This document shows, piece by piece, positions 34,498-43,301 of a stretch of 55,966 bases of DNA. Position 1 is the stretch's first letter; every line of letters starts with the position of its first letter. Origin of the DNA: an uncultured Paracoccaceae bacterium (GTDB taxonomy: Bacteria; Pseudomonadota; Alphaproteobacteria; Rhodobacterales; Rhodobacteraceae); the NCBI GenBank assembly GCA_913061275.1, contig CAJXSR010000024.1, positions 1 to 55,966 on the forward strand, read 5' to 3'. The notes beneath the pieces are model-generated. The model searched no databases. It saw only the letters and a list, made by a program, of their open reading frames with translations, and had not been told where the DNA came from. Made by a program: the position numbers and the translations under genes.

Positions 34498-35303
34498 AAC
34501 GGCTGTCCCATTACATCGAATCCGCGGCCGCTATTCTTCTGGCACTCATTTGGATTTCACCATTGCTCTTTGCCTTCTGGGCGGCGTTTCACACCACGTC
34601 AGATGCGGTGAATTTCAACATCATGTCTGCCTGGACACTCGATAATTTTCGTACGGCATGGGATGGCGCGCCTTGGCTGCGCTATTTCATGAATACTTTC
34701 TTACTCGTGACAATTGTGCTGATTGGTCAGTTCTTCTTTACAACATTGGCAGGTTTCGTTTTCGCCAAATTAGAATTCCCCGGAAAAAACCTAGTCTTCA
34801 TTCTTGTCCTGATGCAGTTGTTCATCTTGCCCGAAGTCCTGATAGTTGAAAATTACGCGATGGTGTCACGACTGGGGCTGTTTGACACATTATTTGGCGT
34901 CGGCATGCCTTACATGGCAAGCGCCTTTGGCATCTTTCTGATGCGCCAATCCTTCAAATCCGTCCCGATCGAACTGCACGAAGCGGCCCGTATCGAAGGA
35001 TGTGGTCTGTTAGGTATACTATGGCGCGTCTACGTGCCTTTGGCTAAACCAACATACCTTGCATATGCACTGGTTTCAGTTTCCACGCATTGGAATAATT
35101 TTCTTTGGCCTTTGATCGTGACCAATTCGCCTGAAACCCGCCCGTTGACTGTTGGCCTTTCGATCTTTGGCGCACCCGAAAACGGGGTAGATATCAGCAT
35201 AATTTCTGCAGCCACAATAATGTCAGTTGCCCCATTGTTGATCGCCTTCTTAGTATTCCAGCGCCAGTTCGTTCAGGCTTTCCTACGTGCGGGTATCAAG
35301 TGA
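34494..35303 (+). CDS. ugpE: ABC transporter permease, UgpE type
   Basis: 269 residues, six membrane helices, MalG/UgpE half. The EAA loop is HEAARIEGCGLLGILWRVYVPLAKPT. The central segments WNNFLWPLIVTNSPETRPLTVGLSIF are conserved in sugar and glycerol-phosphate permeases. Translationally coupled at both ends (ATGA with UgpA, GTGA with the phosphodiesterase). Together with UgpA, UgpB and UgpC it makes a complete importer. Confidence 0.9.
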   Translation: MKRLSHYIESAAAILLALIWISPLLFAFWAAFHTTSDAVNFNIMSAWTLDNFRTAWDGAPWLRYFMNTFLLVTIVLIGQFFFTTLAGFVFAKLEFPGKNLVFILVLMQLFILPEVLIVENYAMVSRLGLFDTLFGVGMPYMASAFGIFLMRQSFKSVPIELHEAARIEGCGLLGILWRVYVPLAKPTYLAYALVSVSTHWNNFLWPLIVTNSPETRPLTVGLSIFGAPENGVDISIISAATIMSVAPLLIAFLVFQRQFVQAFLRAGIK

Positions 35304-36097
35304 CCACCATCCTACAAATTTCTGACACACATATCGTTCCAGAAGGTGCGCTGGTTTCGGGGCGATTAGAAACAGCTGCACCGTTTCGTCGGCTCGTACA
35401 GCGGATCACGGATATTCGCGACCAAATTGGTGTTGTTGACGCGGTGCTGATTAGTGGTGATGTAAGTGATGATGGAAGCGATGAGAGCTACCAACTCTTC
35501 AAAGAGATACTTGCACCACTTGATCTGCCTTTTTATGTAATCCCTGGCAATCACGACGCACGCGAACCTATGCGGGCGGCTTTTTCTGGCGATGGATATC
35601 TTCCTGAAACTGGAAAACTCAATTGGCATCAGAAAATTGGCGATATTCACCTCATCGGCCTTGATACACTCATTGAGGGAGAAAAGGATGGGATGATGGA
35701 TGCGCCAACACTTGCGTATCTTGTTCATACCCTAACATCAATTGGACATGAGCCAGTGTTACTTGCGCTACATCATCCACCCTTCAAAACTGGTATACGT
35801 TTTATGGACGACATCGGCTTCAAAAACAGTGTCGAACTTTTGAGAGTACTATCTGGTTTCGGTGGCGAGCTTCGGATTGTTTGCGGCCATATACACTGCA
35901 TGATGACAGTCAGTCTTGGAGGCCATATCGCAATTTCAGCACCATCGCCGTCTAGTAATTTTGCATTGGACACACGACCAAACGCACCCGTTGGTTTTAT
36001 GGATATGGAAGATGGTTGCTTGCTTCATAAATGGGATGGCGGCTTCCAGACGGTTCGGATCGGGCCAGAGAGCGGCGCAGGCCCCTTCCCATTTTAA
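35300..36097 (+). CDS. GpdQ/CpdA-like metallophosphodiesterase
   Basis: 265 residues. The calcineurin-type metal motifs are complete: SDTHI (near residue 8), ISGDVSDDGS, PGNHDARE, ALHHPPF and CGHIHCMMTV. The closest named groups are GpdQ (glycerophosphodiesterase) and CpdA (cAMP phosphodiesterase). The GTG start overlaps the UgpE stop as GTGA. Being last in a Ugp-type operon it most likely cleaves imported glycerophosphodiesters to glycerol-3-phosphate plus alcohol. No signal peptide, so it acts after uptake. Confidence 0.87.
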   Translation: MTTILQISDTHIVPEGALVSGRLETAAPFRRLVQRITDIRDQIGVVDAVLISGDVSDDGSDESYQLFKEILAPLDLPFYVIPGNHDAREPMRAAFSGDGYLPETGKLNWHQKIGDIHLIGLDTLIEGEKDGMMDAPTLAYLVHTLTSIGHEPVLLALHHPPFKTGIRFMDDIGFKNSVELLRVLSGFGGELRIVCGHIHCMMTVSLGGHIAISAPSPSSNFALDTRPNAPVGFMDMEDGCLLHKWDGGFQTVRIGPESGAGPFPF

Positions 36098-36417
36098 AAA
36101 CCGATTGTGCCTGCGGTTTGAATGTCAGGTTATGTAATATCAAGTAAGGGGATTCGCATCCACTGCGAACGCCCGCTTCCCGCCCTTAGTTACCATGTCA
36201 GCTAACGGCCCATAGCTGCCATTAGAAACTGACCAAAGGCTGTTGTTTAGCGTCCGCATAGCGGACATTTAGTGTAATACAGTATTCACATAGTTAGCAA
36301 CGGAAACAATACGGACTATTCTGCCGTTCGAATGTAAAGGCACAACTTCGGCTTCCACCCATTTGATTTAGGTCGAATAATTCTACTCAGACTTTCCGGC
36401 ATTTGGTTTACCTCTTC
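36098..36417. other. Intergenic region after the Ugp operon
   Basis: 320 bases between two convergent units with no gene. It contains a short perfect hairpin GTCCGC-ATA-GCGGAC at 36252-36266, in a sequence type (AGCGGACATT) often seen between Roseobacter genes. Confidence 0.5.
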
Positions 36418-37775
36418 TCATATGTGTACCGCCAAACGGTACGCTTCCAACAAAGCAGCATGGATCGAGCGTGAGGTTACCGCGTCACCCAATCTATGCA
36501 GTGTATAGCTTTCTATGTGCGTCTGTGGTTGTGCCGACCAATTGGCCATGGCGTCCACATCAGTAATGCCCTTGTTGGCTGAACCTTCGCGCAGCTCAAA
36601 AAACACCTCAGCAAGTGGGTCTGTACCAGTTTCCAACACGACCTGGTCGGTTGTTATTTCCTGTGTCTGGCCTGTCAGTTCATGGGTTAATGTGGCCACC
36701 AAACGGTTGCCATCTTTATGCACTGCGCTGAGTTTCAGATAGGCAAGGGTATTGACGCCCTGTTCCGCCAGCCGTTTGTGGAAGATCATCCGATCAGGAT
36801 AGCCCATTTCGGTGGCGGAATGGGAATCTATGGTTGCCATTGTTACCTGATGACCTTTCGCCGACAACAGATCCGCCGTCGCAACTGGTTCATGACGCCC
36901 GGTATGATCACAAACTAGAACTTCCTGCTCGGCTCGCATATCGCCAGACAATAAATCCCAACTGGATACGGTCAAACCTGCCCCTGGTAGGTTTTGTTCA
37001 GCCGGTATGCCGCCAGTCGCAACAAACACATGATCGGGATTTTCCGCCAGAATATCCGCCGCTTCGGCATAGATATTGCAACGCACATCAACACCCAGTT
37101 TCTCCAATTCGCCCTCGCGCCAATCAACGATCTGGATCAAATCTTTGCGCCATGTGGTTTTTGCAGCTAGTTGTATCTGTCCACCCAACCGAGGCGCGGC
37201 TTCAAACAGAATCACTTTATGGCCGCGTTCGGCAGCCACCCGCGCGGCTTCCATTCCAGCGGGTCCACCACCCACGACAATCACTTTTTTGCCTGGAGTA
37301 TCGCTGGCTGAAACCTCCATTGGCAGCAGTGTTTCGCGGCCAGAAACGGGATTATGAATACAATGAATTTTTTTGTAGATACAGTGTGACGCACCGATGC
37401 AAGGACGGATGCGGTCCTCCTCGCCACGCATGATCTTGTTGACAATTTGGGGGTCGGCAATATGGGCGCGAGTCATGGCGACCATATCCAGCACGCCTTC
37501 GCGAACAGCATGACGCGCATTGGCGACATCCGTCACCCGTGCAGCATGGAAAATAGGCATACCTATCTCGCGCCGAAAGACACCGACTGTCTCAAGATAT
37601 GGTGCCAACGGGCGACTCATCCCCGGCATATTTTCCTCAACCAGCGTGATTTCGGTATCCATCCGGCCAACCATGCAGTTAAAGAAATCGACAGCACCCT
37701 CGCGTTTCAAGATTTCAGCAATCTGCTTGACCTCGGCGAACCGCAATCCACCGGGGCCTTCGTCAAGCGCACTGG
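36418..37775 (-). pseudogene. Old-yellow-enzyme-type flavin oxidoreductase, 5'-truncated
   Basis: The remaining 440-450 residues are the C-terminal two thirds of an NADH:flavin oxidoreductase of the TMADH/2,4-dienoyl-CoA reductase type. The end of the TIM barrel (FHAARVTDVANARHAVREGVLDMVAMTRAHIADP), the 4Fe-4S cysteines (RPCIGASHCIYKKIHCIHNP) and the FAD domain (KKVIVVGGGPAGMEAARVAAERGHKV) are present. About 240 N-terminal residues, with the FMN site and catalytic residues, are absent. A TTG at 37746 could start a product, but the enzyme would be dead. Relatives demethylate N-methyl compounds. The break near 37770 is shared with a truncated rhodanese gene on the other strand. Confidence 0.85.
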
Positions 37776-38032
37776 TACTGCGTGATCTCGTGGCATTTGA
37801 GCACCAAGTCAGGATATTGCATGGTGGGATGGCGGCCTGGCTTGACGCGGGTCATCCGGTAGAATCAGGGATTGGCTCGCTGCTGAGCCGCCCGACTGAC
37901 ACCTATTTTGAATCTGATCACTATGACGATTTTCAGGTGCATCTACGGGAACATCATGCCTATCTCAATTGGGAAATAGCCTTGATTGATCACATCGTGG
38001 GCGACCCTGCCGTTAGATACAAGGTTCGATGA
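37775..38032 (+). pseudogene. Rhodanese-type sulfurtransferase, C-terminal fragment
   Basis: The plus-strand frame reads LRDLVAFEHQVRILHGGMAAWLDAGHPVESG and ends LNWEIALIDHIVGDPAVRYKVR. The HGGMAAWLDAGHP block is the end of a rhodanese domain; the active-site Cys and everything before it are missing. It begins where the flavoprotein on the other strand is cut off, so both genes lost their 5' ends at a single joint. Confidence 0.7.
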
Positions 38033-38368
38033 TCAGGGACCGTTTTTCGCCCTTATAAACTTTCGAAAAGAAATAAGGTACGGCCCTTAGTCCGTACTGC
38101 CGTCGTTAAACTTCAAAGTTAGAACACTTTGCGCGAACGGCGGCTTTGGAGATATCTCACTGCATCTGTGATTTGCTCAGTGAATGGCAGCTAAGGGCCG
38201 GAAGCGTCCGGTTTAGATTTTGACTGAATGTCAGTTGTGCGGACAAAGCGACCTCTTTCCAAAATACGACTTTTGATAGTAAGGCGGCACGGCTGACTTT
38301 CATACTGGATATGAATGAATGGCCTTGCAAGTGAAAGCAGTCATCCAACAATGAGGCATTGAAATAAT
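38033..38368. other. Intergenic region before tRNA-Arg
   Basis: 336 bases without a supported gene. It includes scattered short dyads but no terminator I can defend. Confidence 0.4.
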
Positions 38369-38445
38369 TGGTGGTCCCGACGCGATTCGAACGCGTGACC
38401 TTTCGCTTCGGAGGCGAACACTCTATCCAGCTGAGCTACGGGACC
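38369..38445 (-). tRNA. tRNA-Arg (anticodon CCG)
   Basis: 77 bases with encoded CCA. The acceptor stem GGTCCCG pairs with CGGGACC, the D arm is GCTCAGCTGGATAGAGT, the anticodon stem TTCGC/GCGAA holds loop CTCCGAA, and the T arm is GCGTTCGAATCGC. Complete cloverleaf decoding CGG. It lies at the right border of the island-like region, 80 bases from a truncated, different tRNA-Arg. Confidence 0.95.
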
Positions 38446-38525
38446 ATTTAAGAGACTAATCGGAGACTAAAGCTCTTTTTATTTCCTCTAGTTAATTGTA
38501 TTTATTTGTTTCTTTCTTATTAAAC

Positions 38526-38571
<46 letters not shown>

Positions 38572-38660
38572 ATTTAGGAATGTTCTATAGGGGAATGCTG
38601 AATTGGGTTCAATGCAGAATTACGATTAGATTTATATGCGGAATAAGATGGTAAATGGGC

Positions 38661-39404
38661 TTATTCCATGTTCTTTTTTCGGGCAGCGCGCTGTTGTCGT
38701 ACCTGATCTGCTAGGGTCATCGTATAATTTGCAAGCTCATCCAAGCCCAAATCTGCGGCAGCGGCTTGGCCGCCTTCAATCGCGTCGGCAATTTTTGTGT
38801 GCAGATCAACGATTTTGACGCGATCACGTTCTGAAAATGTGATCATATTCATCAAGGGTTGCATGGATTCAATAGCCCCTGCCAGTTGATAGGTTAGCAC
38901 AGGATTTCCAGCCCCTTCGACAAGAGCCTTATGGAATGCAACGTCTGAGGCACAAAAACTTTCATCACTTAACCCGTTTTGTGTTTGACGGTGAATTTCT
39001 GCCCGCATTGTTGCTAAATGGTCGGGCTTACAGCGTTGGGCAGATAAAGGGACGCATGCCCGCTCAACCGCAAAACGGGCTTCGCATGCAGTTTCAAATG
39101 ACACATCGTTCATAGATAAAAGTAATGTGGATGTGGTGATTTGCTGGGGGTAGGCGTCTTCGAAGCTAATCCTTTTAACGAACGCGCCACCCGTGGCACC
39201 GCGCTGTGTGCGGATCAGGTTTTGTGCAGCTAACCGCTTTAATGCTTCGCGAACGGTGGAGCGGGATACTTCAAACCTATCGCAAAGTTCACCTTCCGAT
39301 GGCAGTCGTTCATCTACCAATAGACTGCCGTTCATAATCGCTTCACGTATGGATTCGGCGATTTGAGAGGATAATTCACTGTCTTGATTTAACGTATATT
39401 TCAT
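38661..39404 (-). CDS. FadR-type GntR family regulator (FCD domain)
   Basis: 247 residues. N-terminal winged helix (IAESIREAIMNGSLLVDERLPSEGELCDRFEVSRSTVREALKRLAAQNLI) and C-terminal all-helical FCD ligand domain (FHKALVEGAGNPVLTYQL plus flanking His and Asp metal ligands). FadR-type regulators sense carboxylic acids. A 24-bp perfect palindrome lies 22 bases before its start, facing the divergent DUF2182-DUF1326-acuI genes. In Ruegeria a GntR gene sits beside dmdA-acuI, so an acrylate- or DMSP-related ligand is plausible here, though inferred. Confidence 0.92.
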   Translation of the reverse strand: MKYTLNQDSELSSQIAESIREAIMNGSLLVDERLPSEGELCDRFEVSRSTVREALKRLAAQNLIRTQRGATGGAFVKRISFEDAYPQQITTSTLLLSMNDVSFETACEARFAVERACVPLSAQRCKPDHLATMRAEIHRQTQNGLSDESFCASDVAFHKALVEGAGNPVLTYQLAGAIESMQPLMNMITFSERDRVKIVDLHTKIADAIEGGQAAAADLGLDELANYTMTLADQVRQQRAARKKNME

Positions 39405-39425
39405 ACCACACCTAAATATTTTAAT

Positions 39426-39449
39426 TGTCAGACATTTAAATGTCTGACA
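39426..39449. promoter_or_regulatory. 24-bp perfect palindromic operator
   Basis: TGTCAGACATTT is followed directly by its exact reverse complement, giving a 24-bp perfect palindrome between the FadR-type regulator and the divergent operon. The TGTCAGACA half fits the FadR-subfamily operator style. It is the likely regulator binding site for both directions. Confidence 0.85.
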
Positions 39450-39519
39450 TATAGATTAATGTACTCAGAGTTCTTGTAGGGCAAGGGGTGCATAGATTCT
39501 AGATCAAAAGGGCTTTGTC

Positions 39520-40293
39520 GTGACTGTCGCCGTATCAAATATTATCCGTTCAGGCCTATGGTTAGTGTTTTTTAGCGCAATCATTGTGGCATGGTGGATG
39601 ATGTATGCCATGGCATCGCATATGGGTTTGAATTGGTATGGTGTAAATGTTCGCGAAATGGACATGGGTGCTATGATCCCGATGGATAGTATGCGCGTAT
39701 TGTTTCCCATGTGGGCGATTATGATGATCGCTATGATGGGCCCTACATTTTTAGTTACCCTGAAAACCTATGAAGATTTGGTTGTATCCGCCGATGGAAC
39801 ACGGGTTGGTATGATAGGCCTTATCTCTGGATATTTCCTAGCATGGGTAGGGTTTGCAGGCATAATAGCCGCTGCACAAGTTTGGATGATGGCTTGGGGT
39901 TGGTTGGATGTGCTGGGCGCAACTATCCTGTTATGGCCATCCGCATTGTTATTGATAGTGGTCGGACTTTTCCAATTCACTTGGGTCAAGCAAGTTTGCC
40001 ATGGCGTCTGCCATACGCCGATGAATTATTTCTTAGGTCATTGGCAAACAGGCTTTATTGGCGGCACCCATATGGGCCTTTCTTTGGGAATATATTGCGT
40101 CGTTTGTTGTTGGGGATTTATGGTTTTGGGCTTTGTCGGTGGCACGATGAACCTGTTGTGGATGGGGTTGGCAACAGTCCTGATGACATTGGAGAAATTG
40201 CCCCAAGTAGCGCGGTATATCGTTAGGCCATTGGGCGTTGTTCTAATTGGATCAGGAATTTTAGTGGGCGGGCATGCTTTAAATATTATATAA
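39520..40293 (+). CDS. DUF2182 integral membrane protein (cassette B)
   Basis: 257 residues, about six membrane helices. Same family as the gene at 926-1774: the signature reads GGTHMGLSLGIYCVVCCWGFM, preceded by KQVCHGVCHTPMNYFLGH. The His/Cys pattern is kept (two Cys before, three Cys in the helix), while the sequence is otherwise far diverged. It starts with GTG at 39520, 70 bases after the palindrome, and the DUF1326 gene follows after 12 bases. Gene order is opposite to cassette A. Function unknown. Confidence 0.88.
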   Translation: MTVAVSNIIRSGLWLVFFSAIIVAWWMMYAMASHMGLNWYGVNVREMDMGAMIPMDSMRVLFPMWAIMMIAMMGPTFLVTLKTYEDLVVSADGTRVGMIGLISGYFLAWVGFAGIIAAAQVWMMAWGWLDVLGATILLWPSALLLIVVGLFQFTWVKQVCHGVCHTPMNYFLGHWQTGFIGGTHMGLSLGIYCVVCCWGFMVLGFVGGTMNLLWMGLATVLMTLEKLPQVARYIVRPLGVVLIGSGILVGGHALNII

Positions 40294-40305
40294 AGGAGAT
40301 CAAGA

Positions 40306-40965
40306 ATGGCTTTAGATCAAGTAGAAATATCAGTACCAACGCGCAGACAAATTGTGCCTAAGAAATGGGCGTTAAAAGGCGAGTTGTTTTTGAATTGTTC
40401 ATGCGAAACCTTTTGCCCCTGTGTGGTCAGCTTAGGTAAAGCCCGACCGACAGAGGGCTATTGCCACGCATGGATGGCCATTCGTATAGATGAAGGCCAC
40501 TTTGAGGGCGAAGATATTGGCGGCCTAAACGTTGCACTTTTGGCTGACATCCCAGGGCGCATGGCCGAAGGTAATTGGAGTGTAGCAGCCTATGTAGATG
40601 AACGCGCGACACCTGCTGCCTATGATGGGTTGTTGCAGATATTTTCTGGTGTCGCTGGTGGTACAACGGGTTTGTTCACGATGTTGGTTAGCGATATCTT
40701 TCACGCGGAACAGACCAAAGTAGATATTGAAACTGACGGCAGTAAGCGCCGCCTGAATGTCGGCAAGAAAATCCAAGGTGAGATTGAAACCATTGGCGGT
40801 TTGGATCCTGAAAAAGCTGTAGTAATCACAAATTCACAATATTGGATGGGGCCAAATATTATTGCGGCACAAGGCACACGCTCACGGGTGCGCGATCATG
40901 GTCGTATGTGGGATTTTGGCGGTAAGTCTGCAGAAATTTGCCCGATTGATTGGTCTGGTGCTTAA
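40306..40965 (+). CDS. DUF1326 cysteine-rich protein (cassette B)
   Basis: 219 residues. The soft-metal-like cluster is LNCSCETFCPCVVSLG, with a later GYCHAW; the positions match cassette A (C-x-C-x3-C-P-C). An N-terminal extension (residues 1-22) is absent from copy A. AAGGAGA is the ribosome site. Encoded between DUF2182 and acuI, 56 bases before the latter, so the three genes probably share the promoter at the palindrome. The function is not established. Confidence 0.88.
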   Translation: MALDQVEISVPTRRQIVPKKWALKGELFLNCSCETFCPCVVSLGKARPTEGYCHAWMAIRIDEGHFEGEDIGGLNVALLADIPGRMAEGNWSVAAYVDERATPAAYDGLLQIFSGVAGGTTGLFTMLVSDIFHAEQTKVDIETDGSKRRLNVGKKIQGEIETIGGLDPEKAVVITNSQYWMGPNIIAAQGTRSRVRDHGRMWDFGGKSAEICPIDWSGA

Positions 40966-41021
40966 GGCACGTGCTGGGTTAAGATCACCATAAATAATGA
41001 CAATGTTTAAAAGGAAAACAC

Positions 41022-42014
41022 ATGACATTTAACGCTTTAATAGTTGAAAAAGACGAGGATGGTAAAACATCCGCCGCTGTGCAGAAAATTACTGACGCAG
41101 ATTTGCCTGAGGGCAATGTGACTGTGGCTGTTGAATATTCAACTGTGAATTATAAGGATGGCTTGTGCATTGGCCCAGGTGGCGGATTGGTACGGAACTA
41201 TCCGCATATCCCCGGGATTGATATGGCCGGTACTGTCGAAAGTTCATCAGATGACCGTTATAAAGTGGGCGATAAGGTGGTGCTAACGGGCTGGCGTTAT
41301 GGTGAGGCTTATTGGGGTGGTTATGCCCAAAAAACCCGTGTGAATGCCGATTGGTTGGTGGCTTTGCCTGATGGCTTGACAACAAAGCAGGCAATGGCGG
41401 TGGGTACCGCAGGTTTTACCGCAATGCTTTCTGTTATGGCGCTGGAAGATCATGGGCTGAAGCCAGATCAGGGGCCTGTGTTGGTCACGGGTGCTGCTGG
41501 GGGCGTAGGGTCTGTAGCAACTGCAATATTGTCAAACCTTGGCTATGAAGTGGCGGGTGTCACAGGGCGGCCTGAAACGGCGGATTATCTGAAATCATTG
41601 GGGGTTACACAGATCGTTGCGCGCGAAGACATTAATGAGACTGTTAAGCGCCCGTTAGAAGCTGAAACTTGGGCTGGTTGTATCGATGCAGTTGGTGGCG
41701 ATATGTTAGCGCGGATCTTGGGCCAGATGAAATATGGTGGATCGGTTGCAGCTGTTGGTTTGGCAGGTGGGGCAGGGTTGCCTGCGACTGTTATTCCGTT
41801 CTTGCTGCGCGGTGTAAATTTGCTGGGCATCGATAGTGTGATGCGGCCTTATGAAAACCGTGTGGCTGCCTGGCAGCGGGTGGCAAAAGACCTGCCGATG
41901 GATAAGCTGGAGGATATGATTGTGCCTGCAACACTATCTGATTTGCCGCAACTGGGTCGTGATATTCTTAAGGGTCAGGTGAAGGGTCGTGTTGTTGTGG
42001 ATGTAAACGCCTAA
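41022..42014 (+). CDS. acuI: Acrylyl-CoA reductase AcuI
   Basis: 330 residues, zinc-free medium-chain dehydrogenase/reductase of the YhdH/AcuI type. The sequence follows Roseobacter AcuI closely: VEYSTVNYKDGLCIGPGGGLVRNYPHIPGIDMAGTVE, the VTGAAGGVGSVATAIL nucleotide loop, VIPFLLRGVNLLGIDSVMRPYENR and ILKGQVKGRVVVDVNA. It reduces acrylyl-CoA to propionyl-CoA with NADPH, detoxifying acrylate from DMSP cleavage. In Ruegeria it lies beside dmdA; here DUF2182-DUF1326 occupy that place. A good terminator follows. The last 48 bases plus the terminator recur as a fossil copy at 43033-43206. Confidence 0.95.
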   Translation: MTFNALIVEKDEDGKTSAAVQKITDADLPEGNVTVAVEYSTVNYKDGLCIGPGGGLVRNYPHIPGIDMAGTVESSSDDRYKVGDKVVLTGWRYGEAYWGGYAQKTRVNADWLVALPDGLTTKQAMAVGTAGFTAMLSVMALEDHGLKPDQGPVLVTGAAGGVGSVATAILSNLGYEVAGVTGRPETADYLKSLGVTQIVAREDINETVKRPLEAETWAGCIDAVGGDMLARILGQMKYGGSVAAVGLAGGAGLPATVIPFLLRGVNLLGIDSVMRPYENRVAAWQRVAKDLPMDKLEDMIVPATLSDLPQLGRDILKGQVKGRVVVDVNA

Positions 42015-42043
42015 AAGAGCGGCCATCACCGTGACAATTAAAA

Positions 42044-42059
42044 TGTCCCAGTTGGGACA
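42044..42059. repeat. Palindrome TGTCCC-N4-GGGACA, copy 2
   Basis: TGTCCCAGTTGGGACA, 30 bases after the acuI stop. Same dyad as 9626-9641. The duplicated copy at 43110-43125 has TGTTCC in the left arm. Confidence 0.5.
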
Positions 42060-42093
42060 GGGGGTTATCTATTTGATATAAATAGGTAATATT

Positions 42094-42133
42094 AAAAAAC
42101 CTGCCGCTTGTTTGAACAGGTGGTAGGTTTTTT
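42094..42133 (+). terminator. Terminator of acuI
   Basis: AAAAAACCTGCC pairs with GGTAGGTTTTTT (one mismatch) around an internal GTTTGAAC-containing loop and ends in a T-run. A decayed copy follows the acuI fragment at about 43167-43200. Confidence 0.8.
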
Positions 42134-42240
42134 ATTGAGTGGGGTTTGCGGTTTGAAGGGCAGGGGAATAATTTGGTCCAATACTCTTTATAGGGTACAC
42201 TTAGGCATCTCACTGCGTCTAATACATAGTGTGAAAAGCG

Positions 42241-42267
42241 GTCATCTGAGTAAAACAGTCAGATGAC
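42241..42267. repeat. Perfect 9-bp stem-loop
   Basis: GTCATCTGA and TCAGATGAC with a 9-base loop, in the gap between acuI and the small orphan gene. No T-run follows and the function is unknown. Confidence 0.45.
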
Positions 42268-42388
42268 AGCTTAGAGCCCAAATTGACCACCGTAAGAATT
42301 GGATTCAATCTGATATCTAGCTTTCCTCTGGCAACCCCTTTTTTAAGAAAGTACACTCTGAATACCTTACACCAATGAGAGAGAGTCT

Positions 42389-42769
42389 ATGTCTGATCCA
42401 CTGCTTGAAATGATCCAAAGAGTTTCTGAAAATTACGAGATAAGAATTTCGGATGACGATATAATTCGTTGGGCTGGAACACTGAACAACTCTAACTTTT
42501 ACGATGCTGTCGGGCTGAAAATAGCATCTGAATATCAAGAAGGTAGGCTTTCATACACAATGTGCGACACGTTGGTAAACGAGCTTTGGTCATGTGTACT
42601 TAGAGGCTTCACAGGTTTCAAAAAAAATCAAGTTCCGCCAGTATTTTATGATGTGTTTGTAGCATTTGATGCTGGTGAATATCATAGAGTTCCCGACAAG
42701 AGCGATAATCCAGTTGCCGAGCACACCGATAAATTGATCCATGAACTACTAGTGCGGCATATATATTGA
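42389..42769 (+). CDS. Small orphan protein
   Basis: 126 residues, acidic, soluble, not recognised. GAGAGAG lies 3-9 bases before the ATG. It contains ISDDDIIRWAGTL and LKIASEYQEGRLSY and ends with a helical segment. Size, acidity and isolation resemble immunity-type proteins, but no toxin gene is next to it. It sits inside the first copy of a fossil tandem duplication between acuI and the BCCT gene; the second copy has a ferric-reductase-like gene in the same place. Confidence 0.55.
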   Translation: MSDPLLEMIQRVSENYEIRISDDDIIRWAGTLNNSNFYDAVGLKIASEYQEGRLSYTMCDTLVNELWSCVLRGFTGFKKNQVPPVFYDVFVAFDAGEYHRVPDKSDNPVAEHTDKLIHELLVRHIY

Positions 42770-42889
42770 GCATTTTTCCCTCTGGAAACGGCAGCTTTGT
42801 CCCCAAAGCTGCCCTTGCCCACGGTTTTTCGAATGTCTGCTTTGAGAGACATAAAATGCCTGCTTAAACACTACAATGCTCCCCAAACA

Positions 42890-42917
42890 AAAACGGCGCC
42901 CCTAGGGACGCCGTTTT
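42890..42917. terminator. Duplicated BCCT terminator (copy)
   Basis: AAAACGGCG pairs with CGCCGTTTT around CCCCTAGGGA; nearly identical to the BCCT terminator at 44775-44802. It belongs to the fossil duplication described separately. Confidence 0.85.
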
Positions 42918-42936
42918 CTAATCACTGTAAGTGTAC

Positions 42937-43033
42937 TTAGCCTTTATCGCGGACACCGTCACGGTACATCGCTTTGGCTAATGAGATTACCATTAGAACC
43001 ATTATGAAGGTAAACGGAAGCGCTGCGATAATC
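42937..43033 (-). pseudogene. BCCT transporter 3'-end fragment
   Basis: It matches the last 32 codons of the BCCT gene at 44822 with about eight changes, including the stop codon, and is then cut off at ...GCGCTGCGATAATC. Homology also runs left through the terminator and further to about 42790. Confidence 0.92.
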
Positions 43034-43080
43034 TTAAGGGTCAGGTGAAGGATCGTGTTGTGGTGGATGAAAACGCCTAA
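43033..43080 (+). pseudogene. acuI 3'-end fragment
   Basis: TTAAGGGTCAGGTGAAG onward copies the last 16 codons and stop of acuI (41967-42014) with a few changes. Homology goes on through the TGTCCC palindrome region and the decayed terminator to about 43206. It is fused directly to the BCCT fragment. Confidence 0.92.
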
Positions 43081-43301
43081 ACGCATTGCTATCATCGTGA
43101 TCTTTAAAATGTTCCAGTTGGGACATAGGGTTATCTATTTGATATGTATTAGTAATCGGCTAAAATCTATCGCTTGTGCAAACGGGTAGTAGGTTTTTTG
43201 CTGAGTCCAAACTAGACATTCAAACAAACTTCCACTTGCTCTACCCCTTACTTGTATTTATTTCCCAATAGATATCTAACGGGCATAAAAAGGACGATGA
43301 C

